Assembly (NCBI RefSeq): GCF_000495795.1
Contig: NZ_AWGD01000036.1
Coordinates: 1 to 64,000 of the forward strand
Length of the DNA: 64,000 nucleotides
Direction: 5' to 3'
From: Asticcacaulis sp. AC460
Lineage (GTDB): Bacteria; Pseudomonadota; Alphaproteobacteria; Caulobacterales; Caulobacteraceae
Part shown: in pieces, positions 35,516 through 45,111 of the stretch
How the letters are laid out: the number at the start of each line of letters is the position of its first letter
Numbering within the stretch: the stretch's first letter is position 1
Position numbers and translations under genes: made by a program
Notes under the pieces: generated by a model
The model's database searches: none
Seen by the model: only the letters and a program-made list of their open reading frames with translations
What the model was told of the DNA's origin: nothing

Positions 35516-37078
35516 TCAGTCGAGGCGGACGACCACGACGGACTTGGACGGGATGTCCAGGGTCAGGGTCGAGCCCGTCACCTTGCCGCCCTTGTAGTCG
35601 ACAGGAACCACTTCAGGCTTGGCGCCCGGACGGTTCAGCGAGTCCATCTTCGGCGCCGTCAGCACCTGGCCCGAAACGCCCTTGGCCTTCAACGCGCCCA
35701 GGTCGATCGTCAGGTTCAGGCCATCGACCGGGTTCATATTGGCGATGCCGATATAGACATGGCCGTCCTTGGCCTTGGCTGCCGAGGCGTTGAACGACGG
35801 GATGGTCTTGCCGCCCAAAGTGTAGGCCGGGGCCTGCACGTCCAGCGGGATCATGGTGGCGTCCTGGAACGGCACGTACATCTTGAAGGCATGGTAGGTC
35901 GGCGTCAGGGCCAGCTTGTCGCCGTCCGTCAGCACCATGGCCTGCAGCACGTTGACCGTCTGGGCGATCGCCGTCATGCGGACGCGGTCGGGGTATTTGT
36001 GGAAGATGTTGAAGTTGGCCGCGGCCACGACACCGTCGCGCAGGGTGTTGAGCTGATACAGGTGGCCAGGATTGGTGCCCGGCTCGACATCGTACCAGGT
36101 GCCCCATTCATCGACATAGAGGCCGACCTTCTTTTCGGGATCATGCTTGTCCATGACAGCGATGTGCTTTTGCAGCAGTTCGTCCATGCGCAGGGTCTGG
36201 GCGAAGGTATCCACCCATTCCTGTTGGCTGAAGTTGATCGAGGCGCCCTTCTTGCCCCAGTCGCCGGTCGGCAGGGTGTAATAGTGCAGCGAGATGGCGT
36301 CCATGCGGCGGTTGCCGACCACCTTCATCACCACGTCGGTCCAGTTGGTGTCGAAGGAGTTGGCGCCCGAGGCGACGCGGATGGCCGAATTGTCGCTGTT
36401 CTTATGGAAGAATTCCTGGAAGCGACGGTATTCGTTGGCGTAATAGTCCGGCGTCATGGCGCCGCCGCAGCCCCAGCTTTCGTTGCCGATGCCGATCACC
36501 GGCACCTTGAACGGCTTGTCGCGGCCGTTCTTGCGGCGCTCCTGGGCCAGGGTGTCGTCACCCGGCGAGGTCAGGTATTCGATCCATTCGCGCATCTCGG
36601 TCGGGTTGGACGAGCCGACATTGATCGAGACATAGGCTTCGGAATCGATCTGTTCGACGAAGTCGAAGAATTCGTGCGTGCCGAAGGTGTTGGGCTCGGG
36701 CGAGCCGCCCCACCAGTTGTTCTTGCGCGACGGGCGTTGGTCGCGCGGGCCGATGCCGTCGCGCCAGTGGTATTCGTCGGCAAAGCAGCCGCCCGGCCAG
36801 CGGATCAGGGGCACGTGCAGGTCCTTCAGCGCGGCGACGACGTCGTTACGGATGCCGCGGGTATTGGGGATTGGGGAGTCTTCGCCGACCCAGATGCCGG
36901 GATAGACGCCGGCGCCCAGGTGCTCGGAGAACTGGCCGTAGACATATTTGTTGATGACTGCGCCGGGGGCGTCGGATTTCAGCGTGCCCGAAGCCTTGGT
37001 GGTTTCTGCATGCGCCAGCGGTGCGGCAAGCATGACGGCGGCCACGCTGGCGGCGGCCAGCAAGGTTTTGGCGAACAT
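35516..37078 (-). CDS. Alpha-L-arabinofuranosidase, GH51
   Basis: A 520-residue secreted or periplasmic GH51 enzyme that removes arabinofuranosyl side chains from arabinoxylan or arabinan. Signal peptide to about residue 24 (AAPLAHA). GH51 residues are visible: RWPGGCFADEYHWRDGIGPR near 93-112, acid/base E200 in GIGNE, and nucleophile E324 in LYVDEWG. A C-terminal beta-domain ends in KSVVVVRLD. Ribosome-binding site CAGGAGACACCC before the ATG. A GntR-type operator candidate lies upstream. Confidence 0.94.
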   Translation of the reverse strand: MFAKTLLAAASVAAVMLAAPLAHAETTKASGTLKSDAPGAVINKYVYGQFSEHLGAGVYPGIWVGEDSPIPNTRGIRNDVVAALKDLHVPLIRWPGGCFADEYHWRDGIGPRDQRPSRKNNWWGGSPEPNTFGTHEFFDFVEQIDSEAYVSINVGSSNPTEMREWIEYLTSPGDDTLAQERRKNGRDKPFKVPVIGIGNESWGCGGAMTPDYYANEYRRFQEFFHKNSDNSAIRVASGANSFDTNWTDVVMKVVGNRRMDAISLHYYTLPTGDWGKKGASINFSQQEWVDTFAQTLRMDELLQKHIAVMDKHDPEKKVGLYVDEWGTWYDVEPGTNPGHLYQLNTLRDGVVAAANFNIFHKYPDRVRMTAIAQTVNVLQAMVLTDGDKLALTPTYHAFKMYVPFQDATMIPLDVQAPAYTLGGKTIPSFNASAAKAKDGHVYIGIANMNPVDGLNLTIDLGALKAKGVSGQVLTAPKMDSLNRPGAKPEVVPVDYKGGKVTGSTLTLDIPSKSVVVVRLD

Positions 37079-37104
37079 GGGTGTCTCCTGCTCTCTGTGA
37101 TATT

Positions 37105-37117
37105 ATTGTAGGACAAT
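37105..37117. promoter_or_regulatory. Candidate GntR-type operator upstream of the arabinofuranosidase
   Basis: ATTGTAGGACAAT is an inverted repeat (ATTGT/ACAAT around AGG) of the kind bound by FadR-subfamily GntR regulators. It lies 27 bases upstream of the GH51 start. No GntR gene is in the window. Confidence 0.45.
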
Positions 37118-37234
37118 TACAGTGTCCCCAGGGATAGCAGAAAGGGTTTCAAGGCGTCAACCGGCAAAAGAAGGCAGAAACCGGCCTTTTTTACTCTGAC
37201 AAATCGAGGCCCCGGCGTGCAATCGTCCTCGAAA

Positions 37235-37301
37235 GGCCCCTCACCCGATCGCCCACGCTTCGCTCGGCTCTCGTCCTCTCCCCGCTTGGGCGGGGAGAGG
37301 T
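37235..37301. repeat. 3'-end repeat (CCCCTCACCCGATCGC type), copy 3
   Basis: GGCCCCTCACCCGATCGC, then CTCTCGTCCTCTCCCC and CTCTCCCCGC/GCGGGGAGAG. It starts seven bases past the malate synthase stop and is its likely terminator. Confidence 0.75.
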
Positions 37302-37307
37302 AAGATA

Positions 37308-39428
37308 CTACGCAGCCTGCGTGGCTTTTGCCTTGGCTTCCTTGCGATAGCGGTGCAGGACGAACTCGGTGTAGCCATTGGGTTGGGTGCGCCCTTCCAG
37401 AACCAGGTCGCGGGCGGCGCGGAAGGCCAGGCCATCGCAGGTCGGCGCCATCGGAACATAGGCCGGGTCATCGGCGTTCTGGCGGTCGACCACCGCCGCC
37501 ATATGGCGCAGGCGTTGCTCCACCTGGTCGATCGTGATCAGGCCGTGGCGCAGCCAGTTGGCGACGTGCTGGCTGGAAATCCGCAAGGTGGCGCGGTCCT
37601 CCATCAGGCCGATATCGTGGATGTCCGGCACCTTGGAACAGCCGACACCGAAATCGATCCAGCGCACGACATAGCCCAGTATGCCTTGCAGATTGTTGTC
37701 CAGTTCTTCCTGAATGTCGGCATCGGACGGGCGTTCCGTCATCACCGGCGGGGTCAGCAGGTCGTCCAGCGAGGCCGGCGTGCGTTGGCGGATGGCGGAT
37801 TGCTGTGTGGTGACATCGGTCAGGTGGTAGTGGATGGCGTGCAGCACCGCCGCGGTCGGCGACGGCACCCAAGCGGTCGAGGCGCCCGACTGCGGATGGC
37901 CGATCTTCTGGCTCAGCATGTCGTTCATGCGGTCGGGGGCCGCCCACATCCCCTTACCGATCTGGGCATGGCCCGGCAGGCCGCAGATCAGGCCGGCATC
38001 GACATTGGCATTCTCATAGGCCGTGATCCAGGCGGCCTTTTTCATGTCGGCCTTACGGACGACCGGGCCGGCTTCCATGACCGAATGGATCTCGTCGCCG
38101 GTCCGGTCCAGGAAGCCGGTATTGATGAAGAAAACCCGGTCGGACGCGGCGCGGATACAGGCCTTCAGGTTGGCGCTGGTACGGCGTTCCTCGTCCATGA
38201 TGCCGATCTTCAGGGTGCCGTGTGGCAGGTCCAGCAATTGTTCGGCGCGGGCAAAGGTGGCGACGGCAAAGGCGACCTCGTCGGCGCCGTGCAGCTTCGG
38301 CTTGACGATGTAGGCCGAGCCAGCGCGCGAATTGGCGCCGCCGTCATGGCGGGCGATCAGGGCGGTGACGATCAGGTCGACCAGGCCTTCGGGGACCGGG
38401 TTCCCCTCCCCGTCCAGCACCATATCGCTGTACATGTGCAGGCCGACATTGCGCGCCAGCATCAGGCTGCGGCCATGCAGGGTCAAGGGCGAGCCGTCCG
38501 GAGCGGTGTAGGCGCGGTCGGGATTGAGACGGCGTTCGATCGTTTTTCCGCCCTTGGTCAGGGTTTCGCTCAGGTCACCGCGCGTCAGGCCCAGCCAGTT
38601 GCGATAGACCGTGACCTTGTCGTCAGCGTCGACGGCGGCGACACTGTCCTCCATGTCCATGATGGCCGACAGGGCGGCTTCGACGACGATGTCGGCCAGG
38701 CCGGCCGGATGAGTAGCGCCGATCGGGTTGCTGCGGTCGATAACCAGTTCCAGATGCAGGCCATGGTGGCGCAGCAGGATGCCGCCGGGGCGATGGCCGG
38801 CATATTGGCTCGGGTCTTTCAGGGTTTTAGGACCGGTGGGGGTATCGGCTGTTAAGGTGTTGCCGGCATGGTAGGCGGTGACGTCGGCGTGGGAGGCGTC
38901 ATTTAAGGGCGCGAAGGCGTCCAGCCATTGCCGCGCATGGTTCTGGACCTGGGCGCCGCGGGCGGGGTCGTAGGTTTTTGGCGGGTTCGAGCCAAGGGCG
39001 TCGGTGCCATAAAGCGCATCGTACAAACTGCCCCAGCGGGCATTGGCGGCGTTCAGGGCATAGCGGGCATTCGACACCGGCACGACCAATTGCGGGCCGG
39101 CCAGACGGGCGATCTCCTCGTCCGTGTTGGCTGTGGTAACGTCGAACGGGTCGGGTTCAGCGGTCAGATAACCAATGTCACGCAGGAAGGATTGGTAGGT
39201 TTGCGGGTCGGGCGTGGGGTGGTCGCGGTGCCAGTTGTCCAGCTGGATTTGCAGGTCGTCACGATGCTTCAGCAGGTCATGGTTGCGGGTGGTGTATTCG
39301 GTCAGGAGCGTCGTCAGGGCGTTGAGTGCCTGCGTGTAATCGATGCCGCTGCCGGGGATGGCATCCTCGGTGATGAAGCGGTGCAGGGTTTGCGCGACCT
39401 GATAGCCGTTGACGGAAACATAAGTCAT
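37308..39428 (-). CDS. glcB: Malate synthase G
   Basis: Condenses glyoxylate and acetyl-CoA to malate (glyoxylate shunt, glycolate use). 706 residues, the usual length of the G isoform. Recognisable motifs are [22 protein letters not shown]-type metal region ([12 protein letters not shown]), [17 protein letters not shown] and the C-terminal [14 protein letters not shown] at 39428 is chosen because the perfect ribosome-binding site AAGGAGG precedes it and family members start MTYV. No isocitrate lyase gene is nearby. Confidence 0.95.
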   Translation of the reverse strand: MTYVSVNGYQVAQTLHRFITEDAIPGSGIDYTQALNALTTLLTEYTTRNHDLLKHRDDLQIQLDNWHRDHPTPDPQTYQSFLRDIGYLTAEPDPFDVTTANTDEEIARLAGPQLVVPVSNARYALNAANARWGSLYDALYGTDALGSNPPKTYDPARGAQVQNHARQWLDAFAPLNDASHADVTAYHAGNTLTADTPTGPKTLKDPSQYAGHRPGGILLRHHGLHLELVIDRSNPIGATHPAGLADIVVEAALSAIMDMEDSVAAVDADDKVTVYRNWLGLTRGDLSETLTKGGKTIERRLNPDRAYTAPDGSPLTLHGRSLMLARNVGLHMYSDMVLDGEGNPVPEGLVDLIVTALIARHDGGANSRAGSAYIVKPKLHGADEVAFAVATFARAEQLLDLPHGTLKIGIMDEERRTSANLKACIRAASDRVFFINTGFLDRTGDEIHSVMEAGPVVRKADMKKAAWITAYENANVDAGLICGLPGHAQIGKGMWAAPDRMNDMLSQKIGHPQSGASTAWVPSPTAAVLHAIHYHLTDVTTQQSAIRQRTPASLDDLLTPPVMTERPSDADIQEELDNNLQGILGYVVRWIDFGVGCSKVPDIHDIGLMEDRATLRISSQHVANWLRHGLITIDQVEQRLRHMAAVVDRQNADDPAYVPMAPTCDGLAFRAARDLVLEGRTQPNGYTEFVLHRYRKEAKAKATQAA

Positions 39429-39494
39429 GGCGACCTCCTTTGATCCTTGAAGGATAAGGGTTTGTCGCAAGCGGGTCAATTTTTCCGGAAATTA

Positions 39495-39511
39495 TTTCCA
39501 AAAATTGGAAA
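39495..39511. promoter_or_regulatory. Candidate operator before malate synthase
   Basis: TTTCCAA and TTGGAAA arms separated by AAA form a 17-bp inverted repeat in an AT-rich stretch 67 bases upstream of the glcB start. It resembles sites of transcription factors controlling the glyoxylate shunt, but the protein is not identified. Confidence 0.4.
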
Positions 39512-39588
39512 AATAATCAAAACACTGATTTATAAAGCTTTTCATATTTCCATTCCACGGCCACAGAAAAATGGCGACGGAAGATAAC

Positions 39589-39673
39589 AGCGGGCCAAAT
39601 CCCCCACCGTCTCATTTGCTTCCAGCAAATGATCCACGGCACGGGCCGCCCCGCTCCCCGTATAACGGGGAGG
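39589..39673. repeat. Two-hairpin intergenic repeat, copy 2
   Basis: TCATTTGC/GCAAATGA (39612-39632) and CTCCCCG/CGGGGAG around TATAA (39654-39672). It matches 25611-25680 apart from a 16-base GC-rich insertion between the hairpins. Lies 3' of the mannonate dehydratase gene (stop at 39702). Confidence 0.8.
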
Positions 39674-39701
39674 TATTATATTATTTTAATTCAGTCTTTG
39701 C

Positions 39702-40910
39702 TTACCAGTTCCACAGGGTGCCGTCTTCGAGACGGGCGACAGGGAGCTGGGCCGGCTTGTACGGATATTTCGCCGCCAAAGCCTCGTCGATGTCGACACC
39801 ATGCCCCACAACCTCGCCCGGGTGCAGGCGGCCTTTCTCAAACCTATAGGCGTGCGGGAAGACCGCGTCGGTTTCATCGGTGTGGCGCATATATTCCTGG
39901 ATGCCGAAGTTCGGCACCCACATGTCGAACTGCAAGGCCGCGCCCATCGTCACCGGTGACAGGTCGGTGGCGCCGTGCGAACCGGTACGCACCTGCCACA
40001 GGGCGGCGAAGTCGGCCACGCGGCGCAGGTGGGTGATGCCACCGGAGCCCACGATCGTCATGCGGATATAGTCGATCAGCTGGTTCTGGATCAGATCCTT
40101 GGCGTCCCAGATGGTGTTGAAGATCTCACCCACCGCCAGCGGCGTCGTCGTATGGCTACGGATATGGCGGAAGGCCTCCTGGTTCTCCGCCGGTGTGATA
40201 TCCTCCAGCCAGAACAGGCGGTAGGCTTCCAGGTTCTTGCCCAGTTGCGCCGCTTCGTTGGGCGTCAGGCGGTGATGGCCGTCGTGCAGCAGTTCATGAC
40301 CGTAGCCGTAGTTGGAGCGCAGAGCGTCGAACAGCTTGGGGCAGAAGTCGAGATATTTCGGCGTGCTCCATACGGTTTCGGTCGGAAGCGTCGCATCGGC
40401 GGGCTCGTAATGCAGCGTGCCGCGGCCGACGCCGTAGGCCAGCTTGATGCCGGGAATGCCCGACTGGGCGCGGATGGCGGTGTAGCCGAGGTCGATATAT
40501 TTGCCGACCGCGTCGATGGTGCCTTCCAGATCGGCGCCGTTGGCGTGGCCATAGACCAGGACCGAGTCGCGCGACGCGCCGCCCAGCAGGTCGGTGATCG
40601 ACATGCCGGCCATCTTGCCCTTGATGTCCCAGAGGGCGACGTCGACGGCGGCGATGGCGCGCATGGTCACCGGGCCCCGGCGCCAATAGGCGCCACGGTA
40701 GAAGTATTGCCAGATGTCCTCGACGCGGCGGGGATCTTTGCCGATCAGGGCGGGAATGACGTGCTCTTCGAGATAGGCGACCACCGACAACTCACGCCCG
40801 TTCAGGGTGGCGTCACCAATGCCGTAAACGCCCTGGTCGGTTTCGATCTTCAGGGTGACGAAATTACGGCCCGGGCAGGTGACGATGACTCTGGCAGCGG
40901 TGATTTTCAT
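39702..40910 (-). CDS. manD: D-mannonate dehydratase (enolase superfamily)
   Basis: Converts D-mannonate to 2-keto-3-deoxygluconate in glucuronate catabolism, Mg2+-dependent. The 402 residues match ManD length exactly, and the family residues fall in register: R147, Y159, metal ligands D210 (LLHDGHHRL), E236 (FWLEDIT) and E262 (VGEIFN), H212, and the C-terminal HGATDLSPV. Cytoplasmic. Together with GH51 it points to use of glucuronoarabinoxylan. Two GGTCTGA(C/T)C sites lie upstream. Confidence 0.93.
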   Translation of the reverse strand: MKITAARVIVTCPGRNFVTLKIETDQGVYGIGDATLNGRELSVVAYLEEHVIPALIGKDPRRVEDIWQYFYRGAYWRRGPVTMRAIAAVDVALWDIKGKMAGMSITDLLGGASRDSVLVYGHANGADLEGTIDAVGKYIDLGYTAIRAQSGIPGIKLAYGVGRGTLHYEPADATLPTETVWSTPKYLDFCPKLFDALRSNYGYGHELLHDGHHRLTPNEAAQLGKNLEAYRLFWLEDITPAENQEAFRHIRSHTTTPLAVGEIFNTIWDAKDLIQNQLIDYIRMTIVGSGGITHLRRVADFAALWQVRTGSHGATDLSPVTMGAALQFDMWVPNFGIQEYMRHTDETDAVFPHAYRFEKGRLHPGEVVGHGVDIDEALAAKYPYKPAQLPVARLEDGTLWNW

Positions 40911-40928
40911 GCAAGCGATCCCGAATTC

Positions 40929-41009
40929 TGGTCTGATCTACGAAGTGACGGCCGAGCTCACATCCGCCTCAACGAGGTCGTGTTCACACATGGGCACATT
41001 GGTCTGACC
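40929..41009. promoter_or_regulatory. Two GGTCTGAYC sites upstream of manD
   Basis: GGTCTGATC (40930-40938) and the symmetric GGTCTGACC (41001-41009) resemble FadR/UxuR-type GntR operators, 20 and 91 bases upstream of the manD start. This fits induction by hexuronate-derived compounds, by analogy with uronate regulons. Confidence 0.4.
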
Positions 41010-41051
41010 TCTTAAACGCCCCGTCGCATTTTTCAATGTTTTTTCCTGGGC

Positions 41052-43523
41052 CTATTCGTGCCGCAGGGTCTTTCCGGGCGATGAGCCTGCGGCTTTCCAG
41101 GTCAGTCCGCTCACTGTCATCACGGCGATCAGCAATGAGACACCGGAGCCCGTCAGGAAAAACACCGGACTTAAGGGCACGCGGTCGTCGAAATGTCCGA
41201 ACCAGCGGTCCAGCACCCACCAGGCGATCGGCCAGGCCAGCAGGTTGGCCAGGATGACCGGCCGCAGGAACTGAGCCACCAGCCGTCCGGCGATACGGGG
41301 CCGTGAGCCGCCCATGGCCTTGCGCAGGCCGATTTCCACCGAACGGGCCGAGGTGCTGAAGGCCGCCATGCCATAGAGGCCGATGACGCCGATCAGTCCG
41401 ACCAGGCAGGCGCCCATGACAAACAACCGCGTCATCCGGCGGTCGGCGTCGTAATAATAGTCCAGGGCTTCGCTGCCGGAGGTCAGGTCCAGAGGCATGT
41501 CCGGCGCCAGGCGGCGCCACACCGAGATCATGCGCGCCCTGATGACGTCTTCTGAAACGTTTTCGTATTTGACTATGGTCGGCATGGTGGACGCCATCTG
41601 GTCGATGCAGAGATAGACGGTCGGGCGGACCGGGTTGGATGGCCAGTCGAGGCGTTGGTCGCCGACCACGCCGACCACATGCAAGGTCGTCCGGGACACA
41701 ACGATATCCTGGCCGACAGCGGCCTGGGCCGTGACGAAGCCGAAGGCGCGGACGGCGCTGTGGTTGACAACGACATTGACCTGGTCGACGCCCTGGCCGA
41801 GCGGCCCCGCGGTCAGGCCGGCATAGCTGTCGCTTTCGACCAGGGGACGCCCGGCCAGGACAGGGGTAGCGAAGACAGTGAAATAGTCGTCCCCCACCAG
41901 GACGGCGGCTGTCGCCACAACGGGCTGCGCTTGTCCGGCGCGGCCCATGCTGAAGATGCTCTGCGAAAAATACCGTCCGGGTGTGACGCCGCTGGTGATC
42001 GATACCACGTTCGGCAAGGCGACCCATTGCGCTGTGATGGCGCTGACCTTGCCGGGATCGAGGCTGCTGTTGATTAGGGCATTTGTCATCAGCAGGCCGT
42101 GGCGGTCGAAGCCGATATCCGACGTCTGGAGGTGGCGTATCTGGGCGGTAAATCCCAGGACCACGATCAGGAAGGCGCTGACCAGAGTGAATTGCACGAA
42201 GACCAGGACTTCGCGCAGGTGCAGGGTCAGGCGACCGCCCGACGGCGACCGCGTCGAGGCAAAGACCTTGGCCGGCTGGTAGGCGGCGATGATAAAGGCC
42301 GGATAGAGGCCCGCCGCCGCACCGCACGCCAGCACCGCCAGACTGAGCCAGCCGAGCAGTGGCCAACCTTGAAGGTAGTGCAGGCGCAGCGGCGTGCCGC
42401 CCAGTTGGTTGATCAACGGCAGGGCCAGTTCGACGAAGCTGAAGCCCAGGATGAGCGAAACCAGCGACAGCAGGACCGTCTCGCCGAGAAACTGCAGGCG
42501 CAACTCGCCCGTCGTAGCGCCCAGTGTCCGGCGCAGGGCGGCTTCGCGTGCCCGTATGATGGTACGGGCCGTCGCCAGATTGACATAGTTGACCAGGGCG
42601 ATGACAAAGGCCAGGCCGCCCAGAATGCCGAGGGCGAAGACAGCTGCCACCACCTTTTGATCGGAGAGGTGCTCGCCGCTTAAAGGCACCAGACGCAGGC
42701 TGAGGTGGTCATGCCTCGGTGTGCCGGCGAACTGGGAATCGACGAAGACGCTGCGCCCGTGGCTGTCGATCAGGCGGTCGAACTGCGCATTCATCTGCGC
42801 CACCTGCTGCGGCCGGTCGATGGCGACGAAGGTGCGGTGGATTGAGCCCTCCCAATTGTCCCAGTTGCGGTACATCGCGATCCGCTCAGGCGTCAGCAGG
42901 CGGATCGAGCGGAAGTGGAAGCTGGAATTTGGCGGCGGGTCGCGGACGACGGCCGTGACAGTGTAAACGCGGCGATCCGAAGCGCCCTCGGGCACGTTCA
43001 CCACGCCGCCGACCAGATCGCGCAGGCCGATGCGGCGGCCGACCACGTCGGTATGGCCGAAATATTTGCGCGCCATGGCTTCGCTCAGGACGATGGTGTC
43101 AGGACGCAGAGCGCCGTCCTTTCTGCCCGCGGCCAGCGGCAGGTCGAGGACATCGAACAGATTGGCGTCGGCCAGGTATTCCTCCTCCTCGATCGGATCT
43201 TCATCGAGCTGGAAGATGGAATAGGTCCGGGTCATGCGGGTGACGCGCAACTGCGGCATGACCTTGATCATGAGGTCTTTGGCTATGCCGGCGCTGGCAT
43301 AGACCGGCGCGTCGGCGCCAGGCCGGCCGGTATGTTTGGTGCTGACCTCGTAGATGTGCGCGGCACGGGGCATCCATCCGTCGAAGGTCGCTTCGAAATG
43401 GACATAGAGGCTGATGATGATGAAAACGGCGATGCCGAAGGACAGGCCAAGGACATTCAGCACGGCATACAGCGGATGCCGGGCGCTGTTGCGGTAGAAG
43501 GCGATCAGGAAGGAGCGGAGCAC
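41052..43523 (-). CDS. ABC transporter permease, MacB/FtsX type (two FtsX domains)
   Basis: An 823-residue inner-membrane protein. Architecture: TM helix (about 20-42), MacB periplasmic core domain, FtsX domain with three TM helices (about 290-430), another TM and periplasmic domain, then a second FtsX domain at the C-terminus (GACLVGLIGVIGLYGMAAFSTSARSVEIGLRKAMGG). The motif EIGLRKAMG and its counterpart REAALRRTLGA in the first half are typical. It forms a unit with the ATPase gene three bases upstream. No adaptor gene is present. A mechanotransmission-type exporter of peptides, lipids or drugs is likely; the substrate is unknown. Confidence 0.92.
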   Translation of the reverse strand: MLRSFLIAFYRNSARHPLYAVLNVLGLSFGIAVFIIISLYVHFEATFDGWMPRAAHIYEVSTKHTGRPGADAPVYASAGIAKDLMIKVMPQLRVTRMTRTYSIFQLDEDPIEEEEYLADANLFDVLDLPLAAGRKDGALRPDTIVLSEAMARKYFGHTDVVGRRIGLRDLVGGVVNVPEGASDRRVYTVTAVVRDPPPNSSFHFRSIRLLTPERIAMYRNWDNWEGSIHRTFVAIDRPQQVAQMNAQFDRLIDSHGRSVFVDSQFAGTPRHDHLSLRLVPLSGEHLSDQKVVAAVFALGILGGLAFVIALVNYVNLATARTIIRAREAALRRTLGATTGELRLQFLGETVLLSLVSLILGFSFVELALPLINQLGGTPLRLHYLQGWPLLGWLSLAVLACGAAAGLYPAFIIAAYQPAKVFASTRSPSGGRLTLHLREVLVFVQFTLVSAFLIVVLGFTAQIRHLQTSDIGFDRHGLLMTNALINSSLDPGKVSAITAQWVALPNVVSITSGVTPGRYFSQSIFSMGRAGQAQPVVATAAVLVGDDYFTVFATPVLAGRPLVESDSYAGLTAGPLGQGVDQVNVVVNHSAVRAFGFVTAQAAVGQDIVVSRTTLHVVGVVGDQRLDWPSNPVRPTVYLCIDQMASTMPTIVKYENVSEDVIRARMISVWRRLAPDMPLDLTSGSEALDYYYDADRRMTRLFVMGACLVGLIGVIGLYGMAAFSTSARSVEIGLRKAMGGSRPRIAGRLVAQFLRPVILANLLAWPIAWWVLDRWFGHFDDRVPLSPVFFLTGSGVSLLIAVMTVSGLTWKAAGSSPGKTLRHE

Positions 43524-43526
43524 GCC

Positions 43527-44207
43527 TTACACCGCCCGCGTTACCGACAGCAGCAGCCGGCCGTCCAGCATGTCGACCTGGCGCGATGCCTGGTCGGCCT
43601 GGGCGCGGGAGTGCGTCACCATCACAATCGTCGAACCCGCCGCGTTCAGGCCTTTCAGAATCGACATGATCTGCGCTCCGTTTTCGCTGTCGAGGTTCCC
43701 TGTTGGCTCATCGGCCAGAATCAGGTCGGGCGAACCGGCAATGGCGCGGGCAATCGCCACGCGCTGCTGCTGGCCGCCGGAGAGCTGGTTCGGAAAGTGG
43801 CGCGCCCGGTGGGCCAGCCCGACGCGATCCAGCGCCGCCTCGACCAGGGCCCGGCGCTGGCCCTTCAGGTCCTTGCGGTACAGCACGCCCAGTTCGACAT
43901 TTTCCTGCACGGTCAGGTCGTCGACCAGGTTGAAGCTCTGGAAGACGAAGCCGAGGTGCCGGGCACGAAATTCGGCCAGGCGCGATTCGTTCAACGCCGT
44001 CAGGTCCTGGCCGTCATAATGATAGCTGCCCGTGGTCGGGCGGTCGATCGCCCCCAGTACGTTCAGCAGGGTCGACTTGCCGCAGCCCGACGGCCCCATG
44101 ATGGCCAGGAATTCACCCTTGGCGATGGTCAGGTCGATATTGCGCAGCGCCGCCGTCGAAACCTCGGCCGAGCGATACAGGCGGGTGATATTCTTGAGGT
44201 CGATCAT
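43527..44207 (-). CDS. ABC transporter ATPase, LolD/MacB type
   Basis: A 226-residue ATPase that powers the adjacent FtsX-type permease. Walker A GPSGCGKST, Q-loop FVFQSFNL, signature LSGGQQQR, Walker B LILADEPTGNLDS, H-loop VTHS. ATG at 44207 is chosen because the family starts with a short strand (MIDLKNITRLYRS); a GTG at 44219 is possible. No clear Shine-Dalgarno sequence for either. Diverges from the response regulator gene. Confidence 0.93.
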   Translation of the reverse strand: MIDLKNITRLYRSAEVSTAALRNIDLTIAKGEFLAIMGPSGCGKSTLLNVLGAIDRPTTGSYHYDGQDLTALNESRLAEFRARHLGFVFQSFNLVDDLTVQENVELGVLYRKDLKGQRRALVEAALDRVGLAHRARHFPNQLSGGQQQRVAIARAIAGSPDLILADEPTGNLDSENGAQIMSILKGLNAAGSTIVMVTHSRAQADQASRQVDMLDGRLLLSVTRAV

Positions 44208-44521
44208 GAAGGCGGGCACCGGCGGTCACTGGGGTAACGTCACTATCACGGCGCGCGCCCACGGCGTAAGCCAAAAGGCCTGCCCGTTGACGTGATCCGG
44301 CGGAGACCCCCGTCTCCGCCGCGATCAGTCCCCCTCCCGGCGCCCCCCGCTGGAAGTCCGCTGCCTCACAATCCCACAGGGGCGGGGGCGTGGTGCGCGG
44401 ATCCGATTATAACTTAACACAGTTTTTACAAAGACCATAAATACCAGATTTTATTTGACTTTTTGGAATTTTCCTGCCACTTTACGGCCACAAACCACCC
44501 TCTGAGTGTCCGAAATCGAAC
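44208..44521. promoter_or_regulatory. Divergent promoter region between ABC exporter and two-component genes
   Basis: A gene-free stretch. It contains a perfect 9-bp hairpin GGCGGAGAC/GTCTCCGCC with a CCCC loop (44299-44320) and an AT-rich zone (44405-44470) that is the likely promoter of the response regulator. The pair may control the exporter from here. Confidence 0.4.
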
Positions 44522-45079
44522 ATGTCCGATACCCGTCGCAAAGCGCTTTTTCTCGATGATGACGCCGATATCCTGGCGGCGGCCGACCTGGCCCTGCGCC
44601 GGCACGGTTACGACATGACCGGCGCCCAGAGCCCGGACGAAGCACGCGCCCGGCTGGCCGACACGAAGTTCGACATCCTACTGCTGGATCTCAACTTCCG
44701 GCGCGGCGACACCTCGGGCGAGGCGGGCCTGACCTTTCTGGAAGAACGTAAGCGAATCGATCCTCACACGCCGGTGGTGGTCATTACCGGCCACAGTGGG
44801 CTAAGCATCGCCGTCCAGGCCATGCGGATGGGCGCTGAGGACTTCGTCGTCAAGCCGTGGCACAATGACCGGCTGATCGCCACCCTCAACGCCGCCATCG
44901 AGCAGCCGCGGGTGGTACCGCCACCACCACCGCCGGCCGACCTCAACCTGGAACGGTCCGAGCGCGAACTGATCCGCGAGGCACTGAGCCGGCACGCCTT
45001 CAACATCTCGCACGCCGCCAAGGAGTTGGGGCTGACACGGGCCGCCCTGTACCGGCGCATGGAAAAGCATGGCCTCTAA
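44522..45079 (+). CDS. Response regulator with Fis-type DNA-binding domain
   Basis: A 185-residue regulator: receiver domain with acidic pocket D12/D13 and phospho-acceptor D56 (LLLDLNF), a T/K switch (VITGHS, VVKPW), a polyproline linker near residues 138-144, and a C-terminal Fis-like helix-turn-helix (ISHAAKELGLTRAALYRRMEKHGL region, key words AAKELGLTRAALYRRM). No AAA+ domain, so it resembles ActR/RegA-type regulators. Pairs with the kinase 33 bases downstream; probable target is the divergent ABC exporter. Confidence 0.9.
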   Translation: MSDTRRKALFLDDDADILAAADLALRRHGYDMTGAQSPDEARARLADTKFDILLLDLNFRRGDTSGEAGLTFLEERKRIDPHTPVVVITGHSGLSIAVQAMRMGAEDFVVKPWHNDRLIATLNAAIEQPRVVPPPPPPADLNLERSERELIREALSRHAFNISHAAKELGLTRAALYRRMEKHGL

Positions 45080-45111
45080 AAACGTGACCTTTAAAAACGT
45101 GACCCGAAAAT

